64,000 bases of DNA, taken from Candidatus Thiodubiliella sp. (GTDB lineage Bacteria > Pseudomonadota > Gammaproteobacteria > PS1 > Pseudothioglobaceae). The notes under the pieces were generated by a model. That model had not been told where the DNA came from and ran no database searches. It saw nothing but the letters and a program-made list of their open reading frames with translations. Made by a program: the position numbers and the translations under genes. The DNA is taken from NCBI GenBank assembly GCA_029237605.1, contig JAQRGB010000023.1:23425-87424 (forward strand). Direction: 5' to 3'. Shown one piece after another: positions 11,148 to 21,820 of the stretch; the first letter of the stretch is position 1, and every line of letters starts with the position of its first letter.

Positions 11148-11553
11148 GTTTAATATGCTCAAAATCGAAACCTCTGTATTGCAGAAACCGCTGTTGTTTG
11201 GCTTTCTCTTTATAATTTTTTGGCACTTCTTCACCATATTTTGACACTCTGACTTGTTTTGCTAAAGCAAAGAAATCATATTCAGATAAATCAAAATTTT
11301 CGATGCCTCGTTGCTTTAAATCAATGGCTATCTTGACAGGTCCTTTGCCTTGATTAAAGCGCATCTGAATAAACTCGCTGGAAAAACGCTCATCAGATTG
11401 ATAATTTTGACTTTTGAGTTTTTCCAACGCTTGCTCTACTTCATATTCTTTATAACAACTTAAGAGTTTTTTATAAAGCTCCAAATAAGAATGCTCGCGT
11501 CTAGCGAGCATTTCTAAAGCATTGTCATAAGCCGTTTTACTTAGAGATAGCAT
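11148..11553 (-). CDS. recX: Regulatory protein RecX, 3' end lost to adapter
   Basis: Modulates RecA filament growth in the cytoplasm. About 135 native residues are visible from the ATG at 11553, with alpha-helical RecX repeats such as ALEMLARREHSYLELYKKLL, LEKLKSQNYQSDERFSSEFI and YRGFDFEHI. The last native residues are followed by the adapter, so the stop codon is missing; the protein would normally end within a few residues to a few tens. It lies directly downstream of recA on the same strand with a 6-base gap, the standard recA-recX arrangement. Confidence 0.88.
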
Positions 11554-11559
11554 TTTGTT

Positions 11560-12559
11560 TTATATAATCTTCTCTGGTGCCAATATTTTTTGCTTAATTT
11601 TTGCCTCTAAATCTGCACTCATTTTTGTATGTTCCTTCAAATAATCGCGTGCATTATCTCTACCTTGAGCTATTCTTTCACCTTTGACGCTATACCATGC
11701 ACCAGATTTTTCTACAAAACCATGTTGCACACCTAAATCAATAATTTCACTTTCACGAGAGATTCCTTCATTATAAAGAATTTGAAACTCTGCTTGTTTA
11801 AATGGTGGCGCTACTTTATTTTTTAATACCTTGACACGAGTTTCGTTGCCTAATATTTCATCACCTTTTTTAATTGCACCTATTCGACGAATATCTAGGC
11901 GCACCGATGCATAAAACTTCAATGCATTGCCTCCTGTAGTAGTTTCAGGATTACCAAACATAACGCCAATTTTCATACGTAATTGGTTAAAAGTCGGATC
12001 GTAGCCATGTCGTTCTGTGAGCTGTTAATTTTCTTAATGCTTGAGACATTAGACGCGCTTGCAATCCCATATGTGACGCACCCATATCGCCTTCAATCTC
12101 AGACTTTGGTGTAAGCGCAGCAACCGAATCAACCACCACAATATCTGTGCCGCCTGAACGCACTAATATATCAGTAATTTCTAACGCTTGCTCACCTGTA
12201 TCTGGTTGAGAAATCAACAATTTATTCGTATTAACTCCGAGTTTTTTAGCATATTGAGGGTCTAATGCATGCTCTGCATCAATAAAAGCTGCCGTACCAC
12301 TAGTCTTTTGAATTTCTGCAATTACATGTAACGCTAAAGTAGTTTTGCCTGATGACTCAGGCCCATAAATTTCAATTACACGCCCACGAGGTAATCCACC
12401 AATACCAAGCGCAATATCTAAACTTAAACTACCTGTAGAAACAGCTTCAATGTCAGTATTATATCCTGAATCACCTAAAAACATAACTGAGCCCTTTCCA
12501 AATTTATTATCAATTTGCGACAATGCTGCTTTTAGCGCTTGTTTCTTTTGTGCATCCAT
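11560..12559 (-). CDS. recA: Recombinase RecA, interrupted by adapter
   Basis: Strand-exchange protein for homologous recombination and repair. ATG at 12557-12559. The Walker A motif [30 protein letters not shown] and [10 protein letters not shown] are present, then adapter B (11991-12022), then [32 protein letters not shown] to the stop at 11560. RecA proteins always have about a dozen residues (roughly NIKKSNTMVIFINQL) between those two parts, and most of these are missing: the adapter has replaced native sequence. This shows that the break is an artefact. Followed by recX; transcribed divergently from ribD. Confidence 0.95.
11991..12022 (+). other. MGI adapter B, 32 nt (artefact)
   Basis: AAGTCGGATCGT through GTGAGC, then native recA sequence. 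It replaces about 12 conserved codons of recA. Confidence 0.95.
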
Positions 12560-12613
12560 TATGATTCTTCCTTAGGTAAAATATAATTGATTTTACGAGT
12601 AATTATAACTATT

Positions 12614-13686
12614 GTGGCAACTTTTTCAACAAATGACACGCGATTTATGTCGCTAGCGCTTAAACTTGCTCGCAAAGGTAGGTACGGTGTTGGGTCTAAT
12701 CCTATGGTGGGCTGTGTAATTGTTAGAGAGTCAACTCCTTGGCTCACAGAACGACATGGCTACGATCCGACTTCATAAAACCTTCGGTGAAGCTCATGCA
12801 GAGATTAATGCATTGGCGCAAATCAACCACCAAGCTGATGGCTCTACACTGTATGTAACTTTAGAGCCATGCACACATCAAGGCAAAACACCGCCATGTA
12901 CTCAAGCCATCATTGACGCAGGTGTAAAAAAAGTTGTAATTGCTACGCTTGATCCTAACCCTATAATTAATGGCAAGGGTGTGGCAATGCTGGAATATGT
13001 TGGCATTATTGTTAAAATTGGCTTGCTTAAAGACGAATCTAGAAATATCAACCGCAGTTTTATCAAACGCATGGAAACAGGCTTGCCTTTTGTTACTTGT
13101 AAAATAGCCATGAGTATAGATGGCAAAACCTCTATGGCGTCTGGACAAAGCAAATGGATTACTAGTAAAGAAGCAAGACATGATGTGCAAAAATTACGTG
13201 CAAAAAATCAAGCTATACTCACTGGCTCTGGCACAGTATTAGCAGATAACCCATCAATGACAGTTCGTCTTGGTAATATTAATAATACGCCACTTCGCGT
13301 TGTTATTGATGGCAAAAATCAAATTACTGACACTACGCTCAAACTATTTTCCAATAATGAAGTCGGATCGTAGCCATGTCGTTCTGTGCAAGAATACTCA
13401 ACTAAATAATGCTGGAAAGTTAGATTTACATCATGTCTTAGTGCAATTAACTCAGCAAAATATTAATAGCGTATTACTAGAAGCAGGTCCTAAGTTAATT
13501 GGTGCTATGATAAAAAAAGGATTGGTTGACGAATTTATTATATACATTGCACCTATATTAATGGGTAGCGATGCCATTTCAATGATTAATATTGCCATTC
13601 AACAAATGGATAAATGCTTAGTATTAGATATTAAAGATATTAGAATGGTAGGTAAAGATATTAAAATAACGGCAACACTAAAATGA
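12614..13686 (+). CDS. ribD: Riboflavin biosynthesis deaminase/reductase RibD, interrupted twice by adapters
   Basis: Bifunctional enzyme for the second and third steps of riboflavin synthesis. A GTG at 12614 is the best start because family members have a few residues before FMSLALKLARKGRYG; the ATG at 12647 would be too short. The deaminase zinc motif is split: HAEINAL is present after adapter B (12732-12773) and the second half reads TLEPCTHQGKTPPC. The reductase domain has KIAMSIDGKTSMASGQSKWIT. A second adapter B (13360-13388) precedes the C-terminal VLLEAGPKLIGAMI segment; the stop is at 13686. It overlaps the coaBC start by 4 bases (ATGA-type), so the two are coupled. Confidence 0.9.
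12732..12773 (-). other. MGI adapter B, full length, reverse (artefact)
   Basis: All 42 nt are present, preceded by AGAGAGT as at 11099-11105. It lies in the deaminase domain of ribD. Confidence 0.95.
13360..13388 (+). other. MGI adapter B, 29 nt (artefact)
   Basis: AAGTCGGATCGT through TTCTGTG. It lies in the reductase domain of ribD. Confidence 0.94.
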
Positions 13687-14887
13687 ATGGGTCATTAAAT
13701 AATAAAAATATTATCTTAGGCGTTAGTGGATCAATTGCTGCTTACAAAGCGCCAAATATTGTGCGTCGTTTGCAAGATTTAGGCGCAGAAGTACGTGTCA
13801 TACTTACCAAAGGTGGGTCTCAATTTATTACTGAATTATCGTTACAAGTAACTTCAAAAAATAAAGTATATAATAATTTATGGGATAAAGAAGCTGAACT
13901 TTCCATAAGACATATCGAACTGGCTAAATGGGCGGACACAATATTAATTGCACCAGCAAGTGCTAATACCATTGCCAATCTTACTTTGGGTAAGGCGAGC
14001 GATTTACTTGGCAGTGTCATCCTAGCAAGTAATTGCCCAATATTCATTGCATCTGCCATGAATCAACAAATGTATACTTCTAATAGCGTACAGGCAAACT
14101 TAAAAAAATTAGCCAAACGTCAAATTTTAATTATTGCGCCAGAAAGTGGTTGGCAAGCATGTGGCGATATCGGTGAAGGTCGCTTAGCTAAGTCTAGTTA
14201 TATCGCTCAAAGAGTTGGGAATATTTTTCAAAATACTAAACTTAGTGGTAAAAAAGTCCTAATTACCTTAGGCGGAACTATTGAAGTGATAGATCCTGTT
14301 AGGTATCTATCAAATCATTCTAGTGGTAAGATGGGTTCAGCGCTTGCAGATGCTTGTATTGAGTCTGGTGCACAAGTAACATTAGTACATGGTAATATCA
14401 ATGTCACACTTAATCAAAAAGCACAGATAATATCAGCAATGAGCGCTAAGGAAATGTACCAATCGGTAATGGATAATATTGCCGGACAAGATATTTTTAT
14501 TGCTTGTGCTGCAGTGAGTGATTACTCAATGAAAAACATTGAAAAAAATAAAATTAAGAAAACTGAACAGAACGACATGGCTACGATCCGACTTTAACAC
14601 CCACTAAAGACATTTTAAAAAAAGTATGTGAATTAACAAAAAAACCTTTGTGCATTGGTTTTGCTGCAGAAACACAAAATTTTATTAAAAATGCCAAAAA
14701 CAAATTAAAAAATAAAGGCTGTGACGCCATTATTTTAAATGACGTTTCCAAGAGCAATTTAGGATTTAAAAGTGATGAAAATGAGGTGTTATTTTTAGAT
14801 CAAAAGAATAGTATAAAAATAAAAAAAAATAGCAAACAAAAACTAGGTCGGAAAATCATTGAAATACTAAGTGAGAAATTTTTTTAA
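13683..14887 (+). CDS. coaBC: Phosphopantothenoylcysteine synthetase/decarboxylase CoaBC, interrupted by adapter
   Basis: Two-step enzyme of coenzyme A synthesis. The N-terminal flavoprotein decarboxylase domain shows GVSGSIAAYKAP, the catalytic-His region HIELAKWADTILIAPASANTIAN, SAMNQQMY and CGDIGEGRLA. The synthetase domain starts near VLITLGGTIEVIDPVRYLSNHSSGKMG. Adapter B (14567-14594) interrupts it; the C-terminal part with CIGFAAETQNF resumes after and ends at 14887. It overlaps ribD by 4 bases. Confidence 0.93.
14567..14594 (-). other. MGI adapter B, 28 nt, reverse (artefact)
   Basis: ACAGAACGACATGG through ATCCGACTT. It lies in the synthetase domain of coaBC. Confidence 0.94.
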
Positions 14888-15235
14888 TACAAAAAACCTT
14901 GTTAAATCAATATTCAACAGAGTTACCAACAAATATGTGGATAACTCTGTTAATATCTTTATAAAAATAGGTCGAAGTACTTATATATTGCACTTTCTTA
15001 TAGTTTTGAACAAAAAACAATCACTTATTTTTTTTAATTAAAAATCAATAATTTATAAAAAAAAATGGAAAAAATTAAAAATGTATTTTTTTTTAAATTT
15101 TTTTTAAATTTATAGGGGAAAACTTTATAAGTTTTATGTATTAAATTGGAAATTTCATAGAATATTAAATAATTATAAACTTATAAATTTATAAAATTTA
15201 TAAAAAATTATGACATCATTTTATCGCCACTATTT
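14888..15235. other. AT-rich gap with a DnaA-box-like site and inverted repeat
   Basis: About 350 bases without a gene, extremely AT-rich. TGTGGATAA at 14935-14943 is the reverse complement of the consensus DnaA box TTATCCACA. It lies inside an inverted repeat: AACAGAGTTA (about 14918-14927) and TAACTCTGTT (about 14942-14951) match perfectly with 14 bases between. The rest is long A and T runs. This could be regulatory or origin-like, but only one good box is present and dnaA/dnaN/gidA are not nearby. Confidence 0.4.
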
Positions 15236-17534
15236 GTGTTAATTTACGCCCTTAGTTTCTTACTCGGAATTGGGTTATTTTCATTCAAAAGTACACTGCA
15301 AATAAGCCCTGTGGAATGGCTGATATTTTTCACGATATTTCTAACAATTTTAACGACATTTAAGCACCATAAAATACTGTATTTAAATTTAGCTATTTTA
15401 GTACTTGGTTTTATTTGGATGGGATTTATATCAACACAGGTTTTAAACACTCAAATCCAGCATGATTATCTTAATAAGCCAATTCTTATTAAAGGTGAAA
15501 TTGTGGAATTACCAGAGAAAACCTTAAGCAGTACAAAGTTTATTTTTAAGACAAGTTATCCCATACAAGGACGATTAAAATTAGTATGGCGCAGTCATTA
15601 TAATAATCAAACTACTACCTTATTCAAGGTGCCTAATTTGCGTGTAGGAGAATCCTGGCAATTACTCTTAAAATTAAAACACAATAATAGTTATCAAAAT
15701 CTAAGTAGTTTTGATTATGAAAAATGTTATTCTATAAACGCATTGATGCTACAGGTTATGTGCGTACTTCAATTGATAATAAGCGTATTAATGCCATTGG
15801 CAACACTTTGTCAATAGATAGAATTAGACAAGATATCCGCTATTTACTATCGCCATTTTTGGAAAAAAAAGAATTTGGTGGTGTAATTAATGCATTAATT
15901 ATAGGCGACCGCTCTTTAATTCCTGATGTACAGTGGTCATTGTTTAAATCTACTAACACCACTCATCTTAGTGTAATTTCTGGATTGCATATTGGACTTA
16001 TATCTGGCCTCATGTTCTTGCTAATACAACTTTTATGGCGCCATTGTCCACGCTTAAATATAATAATACCTGCAAAGATTGCAGCTGCTTACTTTGGGAT
16101 TATATCTGCATTATTATATACGTTGATTTCTGGCTTTTCAATTCCAACAGTCCGTGCCTTTATTATGGCAAGCGTAGTATTTATATCAATTATTCTTAAA
16201 CGTCACAATAATATTTGGCAATTATATGGTATAGCGTTAATACTAACATTACTATATAACCCATTAAGTGTTCTTAGTATTGGGTTTTGGCTATCATTTT
16301 ATGTGGTAGCAGTAATTATCTATGGCTCCGCACAACATCAGAATAAATCTTGGCTATATCGCCTAATTTATATACAGTTACTCATTAGTTTTTCTACATT
16401 ACCACTTACAATCTGGTTTTTTTCTTCTACTTCGGTTTTATCGCCAATTGCAAATTTAATTGCCATTCCAGTATTTAGTTTTATCACCACTCCGCTATCA
16501 ATAATTGGTGCATTATTAACTTTTAGTGGCCTTACTGATTTATCAGAAATAAGTTTTTTCATTGCTAATAAGTCATTGATTTATCTATCTATTTTTCTAA
16601 AACAATTACAACAATTTGATTTTAATCAATGGAATTACACGCAAACATCATTGACAGATTTGACATTTTTTATCTTTTTAGTATTTATTATTATTATTCC
16701 AAAAGAATTAAAACTTCGTTTGTTATCTATACCTATTTTAGGCTTAATTCTATTTGTACCTAATCCTAAAATAGATAACAATTCGGTGCTAATTACTACA
16801 CTTGACGTGGGCCAAGGGTTAGCTACTATAGTACAAACCAGAAACCATGTTTAAGTCGGATCGTAGCCATGTCGTTCTGTGAGCCAAGGAGTTGTAGCAT
16901 TACACCTTATCTTCGTGCAAAGCATATTCAACATTTAGATAAAGTTATTATTTCTCACGATGATAACGACCATATTGGTGGACTTAATAATATTTTAAAA
17001 AATTTTAAAATAGACGAGATACTTAGCTCAATTCCTGAAAAAATTAGAACGACTTTTATTTGTCAAAAAGGGCAAAATTGGAAATGGGATGGCGTGATAT
17101 TTGAAATACTAAACCCTGATAAAGATACAGACTTAAAGAATAATAATGCTTCTTGTGTACTTAAAATCTCTAATAGGAAACATAGTGTACTACTTACTGG
17201 AGATATTGAGAAGAAAGCCGAATATAATCTTGTACAAAATAATAAAGAAAAACTCAAAAGTACCATTATGTTTGCACCACATCATGGTAGCAAGACATCT
17301 TCAACACAGGAATTCTTAAATGCAGTATCTCCGTCATTGATTGTAGTATCTAATGGCTTTAATAATCGATTCAAACACCCTGCTAAAGCTATTATTAAGC
17401 GCTATCAATCCAATGGAATTAAAGTATTAAAAACCAGTTGTTCTGGTCAAATTGATATTCCTTGTCTTCCTAAGACCGCTTGGCCTCCGACTTGAAAAGA
17501 ATCTGCACATTACTATTTGCGTCAATGCAAATAA
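15236..17534 (+). CDS. comEC: ComEC/Rec2 DNA-uptake channel, one frameshift and two adapters
   Basis: Inner-membrane channel that imports single-stranded DNA. A GTG at 15236 is the likely start. An N-terminal soluble domain ends at NLSSFDYEK, where the family motif FDYEKWLF is expected. Here the sequence reads GAAAAATGTTATTC; one extra G would give KWLFYKRIDATGYVR and a continuous frame, so a base is missing near 15726. The competence domain follows with FGGVINALIIGDRS and HLSVISGLHIGLISG and many membrane segments. After adapter B (16853-16894) comes a metallo-beta-lactamase domain with SHDDNDHIGG and APHHGSKTSS. Adapter A (17462-17493) interrupts the tail, which probably ends KESAHYYLRQCK at 17534, overlapping the convergent dnaE end. 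Confidence 0.88.
16853..16894 (+). other. MGI adapter B, full length (artefact)
   Basis: All 42 nt are present, in comEC between the membrane domain and the metallo-beta-lactamase domain. Confidence 0.95.
17462..17493 (-). other. MGI adapter A, full length, reverse (artefact)
   Basis: All 32 nt are present, in the last codons of comEC. Confidence 0.95.
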
Positions 17535-20500
17535 TTAATACGGCTAGACTGATGGCTGCTTAACAACGTATTAATTTCATTAATTAATTGTTGATTTGGG
17601 GTAACGCAATATGTTGTATTTAATAGTAAAAAACCTATAGATTGTTCAACCTTATAATGTAGTATAACTTGGCATTTACCCTGGTTTTTTTTAAGAACTG
17701 TTGAAAGTTTTTCAAATAATGATGAATGTTGATTATTAAGAAATATATCAAAGTTTTTGGCATATTTTTCTTTCACCACATCTATGTTTTCAATTTTATT
17801 AACCACCAATTGCCAGCCATCACGATAATCATCTCTTTCTATTTTTCCAGAAACCACAACTACTGTATCTACAACTAGAGCATCACTCATAGAATTCTCT
17901 GCATTTATTTCTGCACTTAATACTTTGGGAAAAATAATTCCATTTAATGTGCTTTTATTATCCTCAAGTGTAATTGAAGCCATTAATTTGCCATTCTTTG
18001 TACTTCTATAATACACATAAGAAAGAAGTCCTAATAATCGTACTTCTTTATTATTCCTAAGCACTGTCTCACTAGGTAAAGTGGCAGAAATATATTGTAA
18101 ATCATACTTGTATTCATCAGTTGGATGATTATAAAAATAATAGCCCATTGTCATCTTTTCAAATTGCAGTATTTGTCTAAATGAAAAACTTGGTGTTAAT
18201 AAATAGTTCGTCTCATATTCATTACACTCTAACACATTAGTAAACAAACCACTTTGCCCACTTAAATGATCATTTTGTCGTTGCTCAGCTTGTCGCATTG
18301 CACTAGGATAAGTATTAATCAAAATTGCCCTATCAATTCTAAACTCATCTAAAGCGCCACTATAAATTAAAGCCTCTAAGGCACGTTTATTAAGAGTTCT
18401 CTTTTCTATACGCATACAAAAATCAAACAAATTTTGGTAATCTCCGTTCTTTCTACGTTCAGCAACCAAGGCTTCAGCTAAAGACTTGCCAACACCTTTA
18501 ATAGCGCCCAATCCATAAGTCAGTGTTTTGTCATCTTGAATACTAAATTCATACATAGATTCATTCACATTTGGACCTTTGATGGTGACCTGCATGACTT
18601 GTGTTTCCCCAACAGTAAAACTAACCCTATCTGTGTCAGTCATCATTCCTGAAAGCACAGATGCCATAAAAGCAGCGGGATAGTGCACCTTAAGCCAAGC
18701 TGTTTGATATGATATATAGGCATATGCTACCGAGTGTGACTTATTAAAGCCATAACCTGAGAATTTATCAATTAAATCAAAAACTTCATTAGCTTTAATC
18801 TCGTCAATATCATGTTTAGCCGCACCCTTAACAAATACATCTCGTTGCACGTCCATTTCTTCAACAATCTTTTTACCCATTGCCCTACGCAATAAATCTG
18901 CTCCGCCAAGTGAATAATCCGCCATCACCTGTGCTGACTTCATCACCTGTTCTTGATATAAGAATACACCATTAGTTGGCTTTAAAATATCTTCCAACAT
19001 TGGGTGTGGGTATTTCGCTTCTTGCTTGCCATGTTTTACATTGATATAATCATCTACCATGCCTGCATCAAGTGGACCTGGGCGATATAAAGCAAGCATT
19101 GCTACAATATCTTCAAATGAATCGGCTTGCAATTTCTTTAGATAACCACGCATACCTTCAGACTCTAACTGAAAAATACCAGTAGTGTCGCAACGCTGCA
19201 ATAAATCATAAACACCTTTATCATCTAGTAACAAAGCATCAATATCAATCAGTTCTTCGCTTAATCCCTTTGCATAAATAAGTTTTACGGTTTTATCAAT
19301 TACTGTTAAGTTTGACAAACCTAAAAAATCAAACTTAACTAACCCAAGTGCTTCAATATCTTTCATATCAAATTGTGACACAACACTATCTTCTTTACTA
19401 GCCTTGTAGACTGGACAAAAATCACTAATTTTACTTGGTGCAATCAATACACCGCCTGCGTGTGTACTGACATTGCGCACTAAGCCTTCTAACTGTAAAG
19501 ATAGATCTATTAGCGTTGTTACGCTTTCCTCAGAGTTATATCTATTGATTAATTCTTTCGAGAGCCATTTGTCTTTATTTTCTTGAGATTCATCCTCTGA
19601 AAAACGACCTAATGCACGTGATAGATTGATTTTTAAATCATTTGGAATAGATTTAGAAATACGATCACTAAAGCCATAAGGATGCCCTAAAACACGTCCT
19701 ACATCACGCACTACACCCTTAGCCGCCATAGTGCCATAAGTAATAATCTGCGATACTTTTTCAGAACCATATTTTTGCGCTACATACTCAATTACTTCAT
19801 CACGACGATCGGTGCAAAAATCCACATCAAAGTCTGGCATAGAAACACGTTCAGGATTTAAAAATCTTTCAAATAATAATTCATGCTTAATCGGGTCAAT
19901 ATTGGTAATACCAAGCGCATACGCTACCAGCGAACCTGATCCAGATCCACGACCAGGACCAACTGGTATGCCATTATCTTTAGACCAGCGAATAAAATCA
20001 GCAACAATTAAAAAATAACCAGAGAAGTTCATTTGCACAATCACTGAAAGTTCAAACTGTAAGCGCTCATCATAAATCTTACGTCTAACATCCAACCCAT
20101 CTAAGCGCTTATCCAAGCCTAACTTTGATTCTTGCGAAAAGAACTCCGCCATACTAACGCCTTCAGGCACAGGGAAATTTGGCAAATAATTCTTTTTGTA
20201 TAATTCAAAATGCACATTACAGCGCTTAGCGATTTGAATAGTATTACTAATAACTTCAGGTAAATCAGAAAACAATGCAATCATCTCTTCGCCAGATTTT
20301 AGATACTGCTCTTCACAATAGTGTTTTTCACGTCTAGCATCATCTAATAAACCACCATGAGAAATACAGATGCGCGCCTCATGTGCCTCAAATTCATTTT
20401 TTTCTAGGAAAACCACATCATTAGTTGTTACTAATGGAATGTTAAGCTCCAAACCTAATTCAACACAAAGGTGTAAGTGTTGTTCGTCATGAATACGGTT

Positions 20501-21007
20501 TGTGCGTTGCACGCTTAAATAAAACCTATCTCCAAATGTAGTTTTCCAAATAATCGCTTTTTCTTTTGCCTTAGGTTTTTGATTCTCAATTAGTGCTTGC
20601 GCTATATCACTATGGATCGCTGGTGCAATCAATATCAACCCATAATTGTACTGAATTAATTGTTCAGCACTAATGCTTGCGTCATTTATACCTCTATCTT
20701 TCAGATAAGATAAAGAAATTAATTCAGATAGATTTAAATAACCTTGTTGATTTTGACACAAGAGCAATAAAGAAGATTTTTTACCTTCATCTTCAAGTAT
20801 AATTTCAGTACCAAAAATTGGCTTAATACCAGAACTTTTTGCCGCCTTATAAAACTTTATGGCGGCGAATAAATTACCATTGTCTGTTAATGAAATCGCA
20901 CTCATACCTAGTTTTTTAACTTGATTAACTAATTTTGGTATGCGAATCAAACTATTATCAATAGAGTATTCGCTACGGCATTGAAGGTGTACAAATTCAG
21001 TAAACAT
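17522..21007 (-). CDS. dnaE: DNA polymerase III alpha subunit
   Basis: Replicative DNA polymerase. 1161 aa, full length and unbroken, which shows that long genes can be intact in this assembly. The N-terminal PHP domain starts with FVHLQCRSEYSIDNS and AISLTDNGNLFAA. The polymerase core has GPGRGSGSGSLVAYALGITNIDP and PDFDVDFCTDRRDEVIEYV, which carries catalytic aspartates, and the FNKSHSVAYAYISYQTAWLK segment. A C-terminal OB-fold region follows. Convergent with comEC, slightly overlapping. Adapter B lies 7 bases before the start, so its upstream region is uncertain. Confidence 0.97.
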   Translation of the reverse strand: MFTEFVHLQCRSEYSIDNSLIRIPKLVNQVKKLGMSAISLTDNGNLFAAIKFYKAAKSSGIKPIFGTEIILEDEGKKSSLLLLCQNQQGYLNLSELISLSYLKDRGINDASISAEQLIQYNYGLILIAPAIHSDIAQALIENQKPKAKEKAIIWKTTFGDRFYLSVQRTNRIHDEQHLHLCVELGLELNIPLVTTNDVVFLEKNEFEAHEARICISHGGLLDDARREKHYCEEQYLKSGEEMIALFSDLPEVISNTIQIAKRCNVHFELYKKNYLPNFPVPEGVSMAEFFSQESKLGLDKRLDGLDVRRKIYDERLQFELSVIVQMNFSGYFLIVADFIRWSKDNGIPVGPGRGSGSGSLVAYALGITNIDPIKHELLFERFLNPERVSMPDFDVDFCTDRRDEVIEYVAQKYGSEKVSQIITYGTMAAKGVVRDVGRVLGHPYGFSDRISKSIPNDLKINLSRALGRFSEDESQENKDKWLSKELINRYNSEESVTTLIDLSLQLEGLVRNVSTHAGGVLIAPSKISDFCPVYKASKEDSVVSQFDMKDIEALGLVKFDFLGLSNLTVIDKTVKLIYAKGLSEELIDIDALLLDDKGVYDLLQRCDTTGIFQLESEGMRGYLKKLQADSFEDIVAMLALYRPGPLDAGMVDDYINVKHGKQEAKYPHPMLEDILKPTNGVFLYQEQVMKSAQVMADYSLGGADLLRRAMGKKIVEEMDVQRDVFVKGAAKHDIDEIKANEVFDLIDKFSGYGFNKSHSVAYAYISYQTAWLKVHYPAAFMASVLSGMMTDTDRVSFTVGETQVMQVTIKGPNVNESMYEFSIQDDKTLTYGLGAIKGVGKSLAEALVAERRKNGDYQNLFDFCMRIEKRTLNKRALEALIYSGALDEFRIDRAILINTYPSAMRQAEQRQNDHLSGQSGLFTNVLECNEYETNYLLTPSFSFRQILQFEKMTMGYYFYNHPTDEYKYDLQYISATLPSETVLRNNKEVRLLGLLSYVYYRSTKNGKLMASITLEDNKSTLNGIIFPKVLSAEINAENSMSDALVVDTVVVVSGKIERDDYRDGWQLVVNKIENIDVVKEKYAKNFDIFLNNQHSSLFEKLSTVLKKNQGKCQVILHYKVEQSIGFLLLNTTYCVTPNQQLINEINTLLSSHQSSRINYLH

Positions 21008-21013
21008 TTAAAT

Positions 21014-21041
21014 AAGTCGGATCGTAGCCATGTCGTTCTGT
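21014..21041 (+). other. MGI adapter B, 28 nt (artefact)
   Basis: AAGTCGGATCGT through GTTCTGT, in the leader of dnaE just before its start codon. The native promoter and ribosome binding site of dnaE may be lost or displaced. Confidence 0.94.
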
Positions 21042-21381
21042 TTTTAAAAGTTTAATTTTAATCTTAAAATTAACTAAAACAATGATAAAAATAATTTTAA
21101 AACTTAACATTATGATAAGGTAAGTTACGATATAACTTAATTGTAAATATTAAAAAAATTTAAATAATAATGAGCTACTGCTCTAATATTTCTTAGTATT
21201 TATATTCTAAAAAATAGCTCCTGAATTAAGCATGACATAATAGCACTAAATCCATATCGAAATAAATATTTTAAAATTACCTATAGATATAAAATAATTT
21301 TTTTACTCTAAAGTCTATTAAATAACGCAAACAGCCATTATCTTAACATTTTTTATAATTAACTACTATTTTCTTATAGAC
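21042..21381. other. Intergenic AT-rich stretch, no gene seen
   Basis: About 340 bases between the dnaE leader and the terminator after soxK. I found no recognisable coding remnant, RNA or repeat. Confidence 0.5.
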
Positions 21382-21414
21382 AAAAAAATACCCCAATAAA
21401 GGGGTACTTTTTTT
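21382..21414. terminator. Intrinsic terminator after the sox operon (bidirectional)
   Basis: TACCCC AATAAA GGGGTA forms a 6-bp stem flanked by a run of seven A on one side and seven T on the other. Read on the minus strand it lies about 18 bases past the soxK stop. Confidence 0.85.
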
Positions 21415-21431
21415 CAGATAGCTATATAAAT

Positions 21432-21809
21432 CTAAAAACCCATATGACCTGCATTGATCTGACTTATAGCTTGCTTTTGGGCAAGAATTGCTTGATTTTT
21501 AGCCATATTAGCCAATTTCACACATTTTTTACCACCAGCCTTTTTAGCTTGTTTAATAAATTTTCCTGTATCACGCCATTCAAAACCAACTTTTCTAGCT
21601 TTCTTATTCTCAGCACTTGCTGCAGAGATTGCATTTTTACATGTTCTAGAAAGTTTAGGCTTAGAGACTTTAGACCGCTTATAAATTTTAGGCTTAAAGG
21701 CTTTAACAGATGGAGGGTTATTCCAATTATACGTGTAATCTGCCGCAATTGAATCAACTTGAATAGACAAAGCAAATGCAGTTAATGTTATTAACAATAG
21801 TTTTTTCAT
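21432..21809 (-). CDS. soxK: Probable SoxXA-binding protein SoxK (SAXB)
   Basis: 125 aa with a signal peptide (MKKLLLITLTAFALSIQ, cleavage near SIAA) and a basic helical C-terminal half: GFEWRDTGKFIKQAKKAGGKKCVKLANMA is followed by QAILAQKQAISQ. This W-R-DTGK and repeated alanine-lysine helix pattern is what I associate with SoxK/SAXB, a small protein that binds SoxXA and stimulates thiosulfate turnover. It is the last gene of soxX-soxY-soxZ-soxA-soxK on the minus strand, where SoxK is often found, and it is followed by a terminator. Family call is from motif memory and context. Confidence 0.72.
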   Translation of the reverse strand: MKKLLLITLTAFALSIQVDSIAADYTYNWNNPPSVKAFKPKIYKRSKVSKPKLSRTCKNAISAASAENKKARKVGFEWRDTGKFIKQAKKAGGKKCVKLANMAKNQAILAQKQAISQINAGHMGF

Positions 21810-21820
21810 GATATTCTCCT

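Noticed and set aside
12559..12747. Short frames beginning or ending in [33 protein letters not shown] or [10 protein letters not shown] as parts of real proteins.
   Set aside because: These peptides are translations of the adapters in various frames.
14888..15235. Chromosomal origin of replication.
   Set aside because: Only one consensus DnaA box and no dnaA, dnaN, gidA or parAB nearby; kept only as a low-confidence observation.
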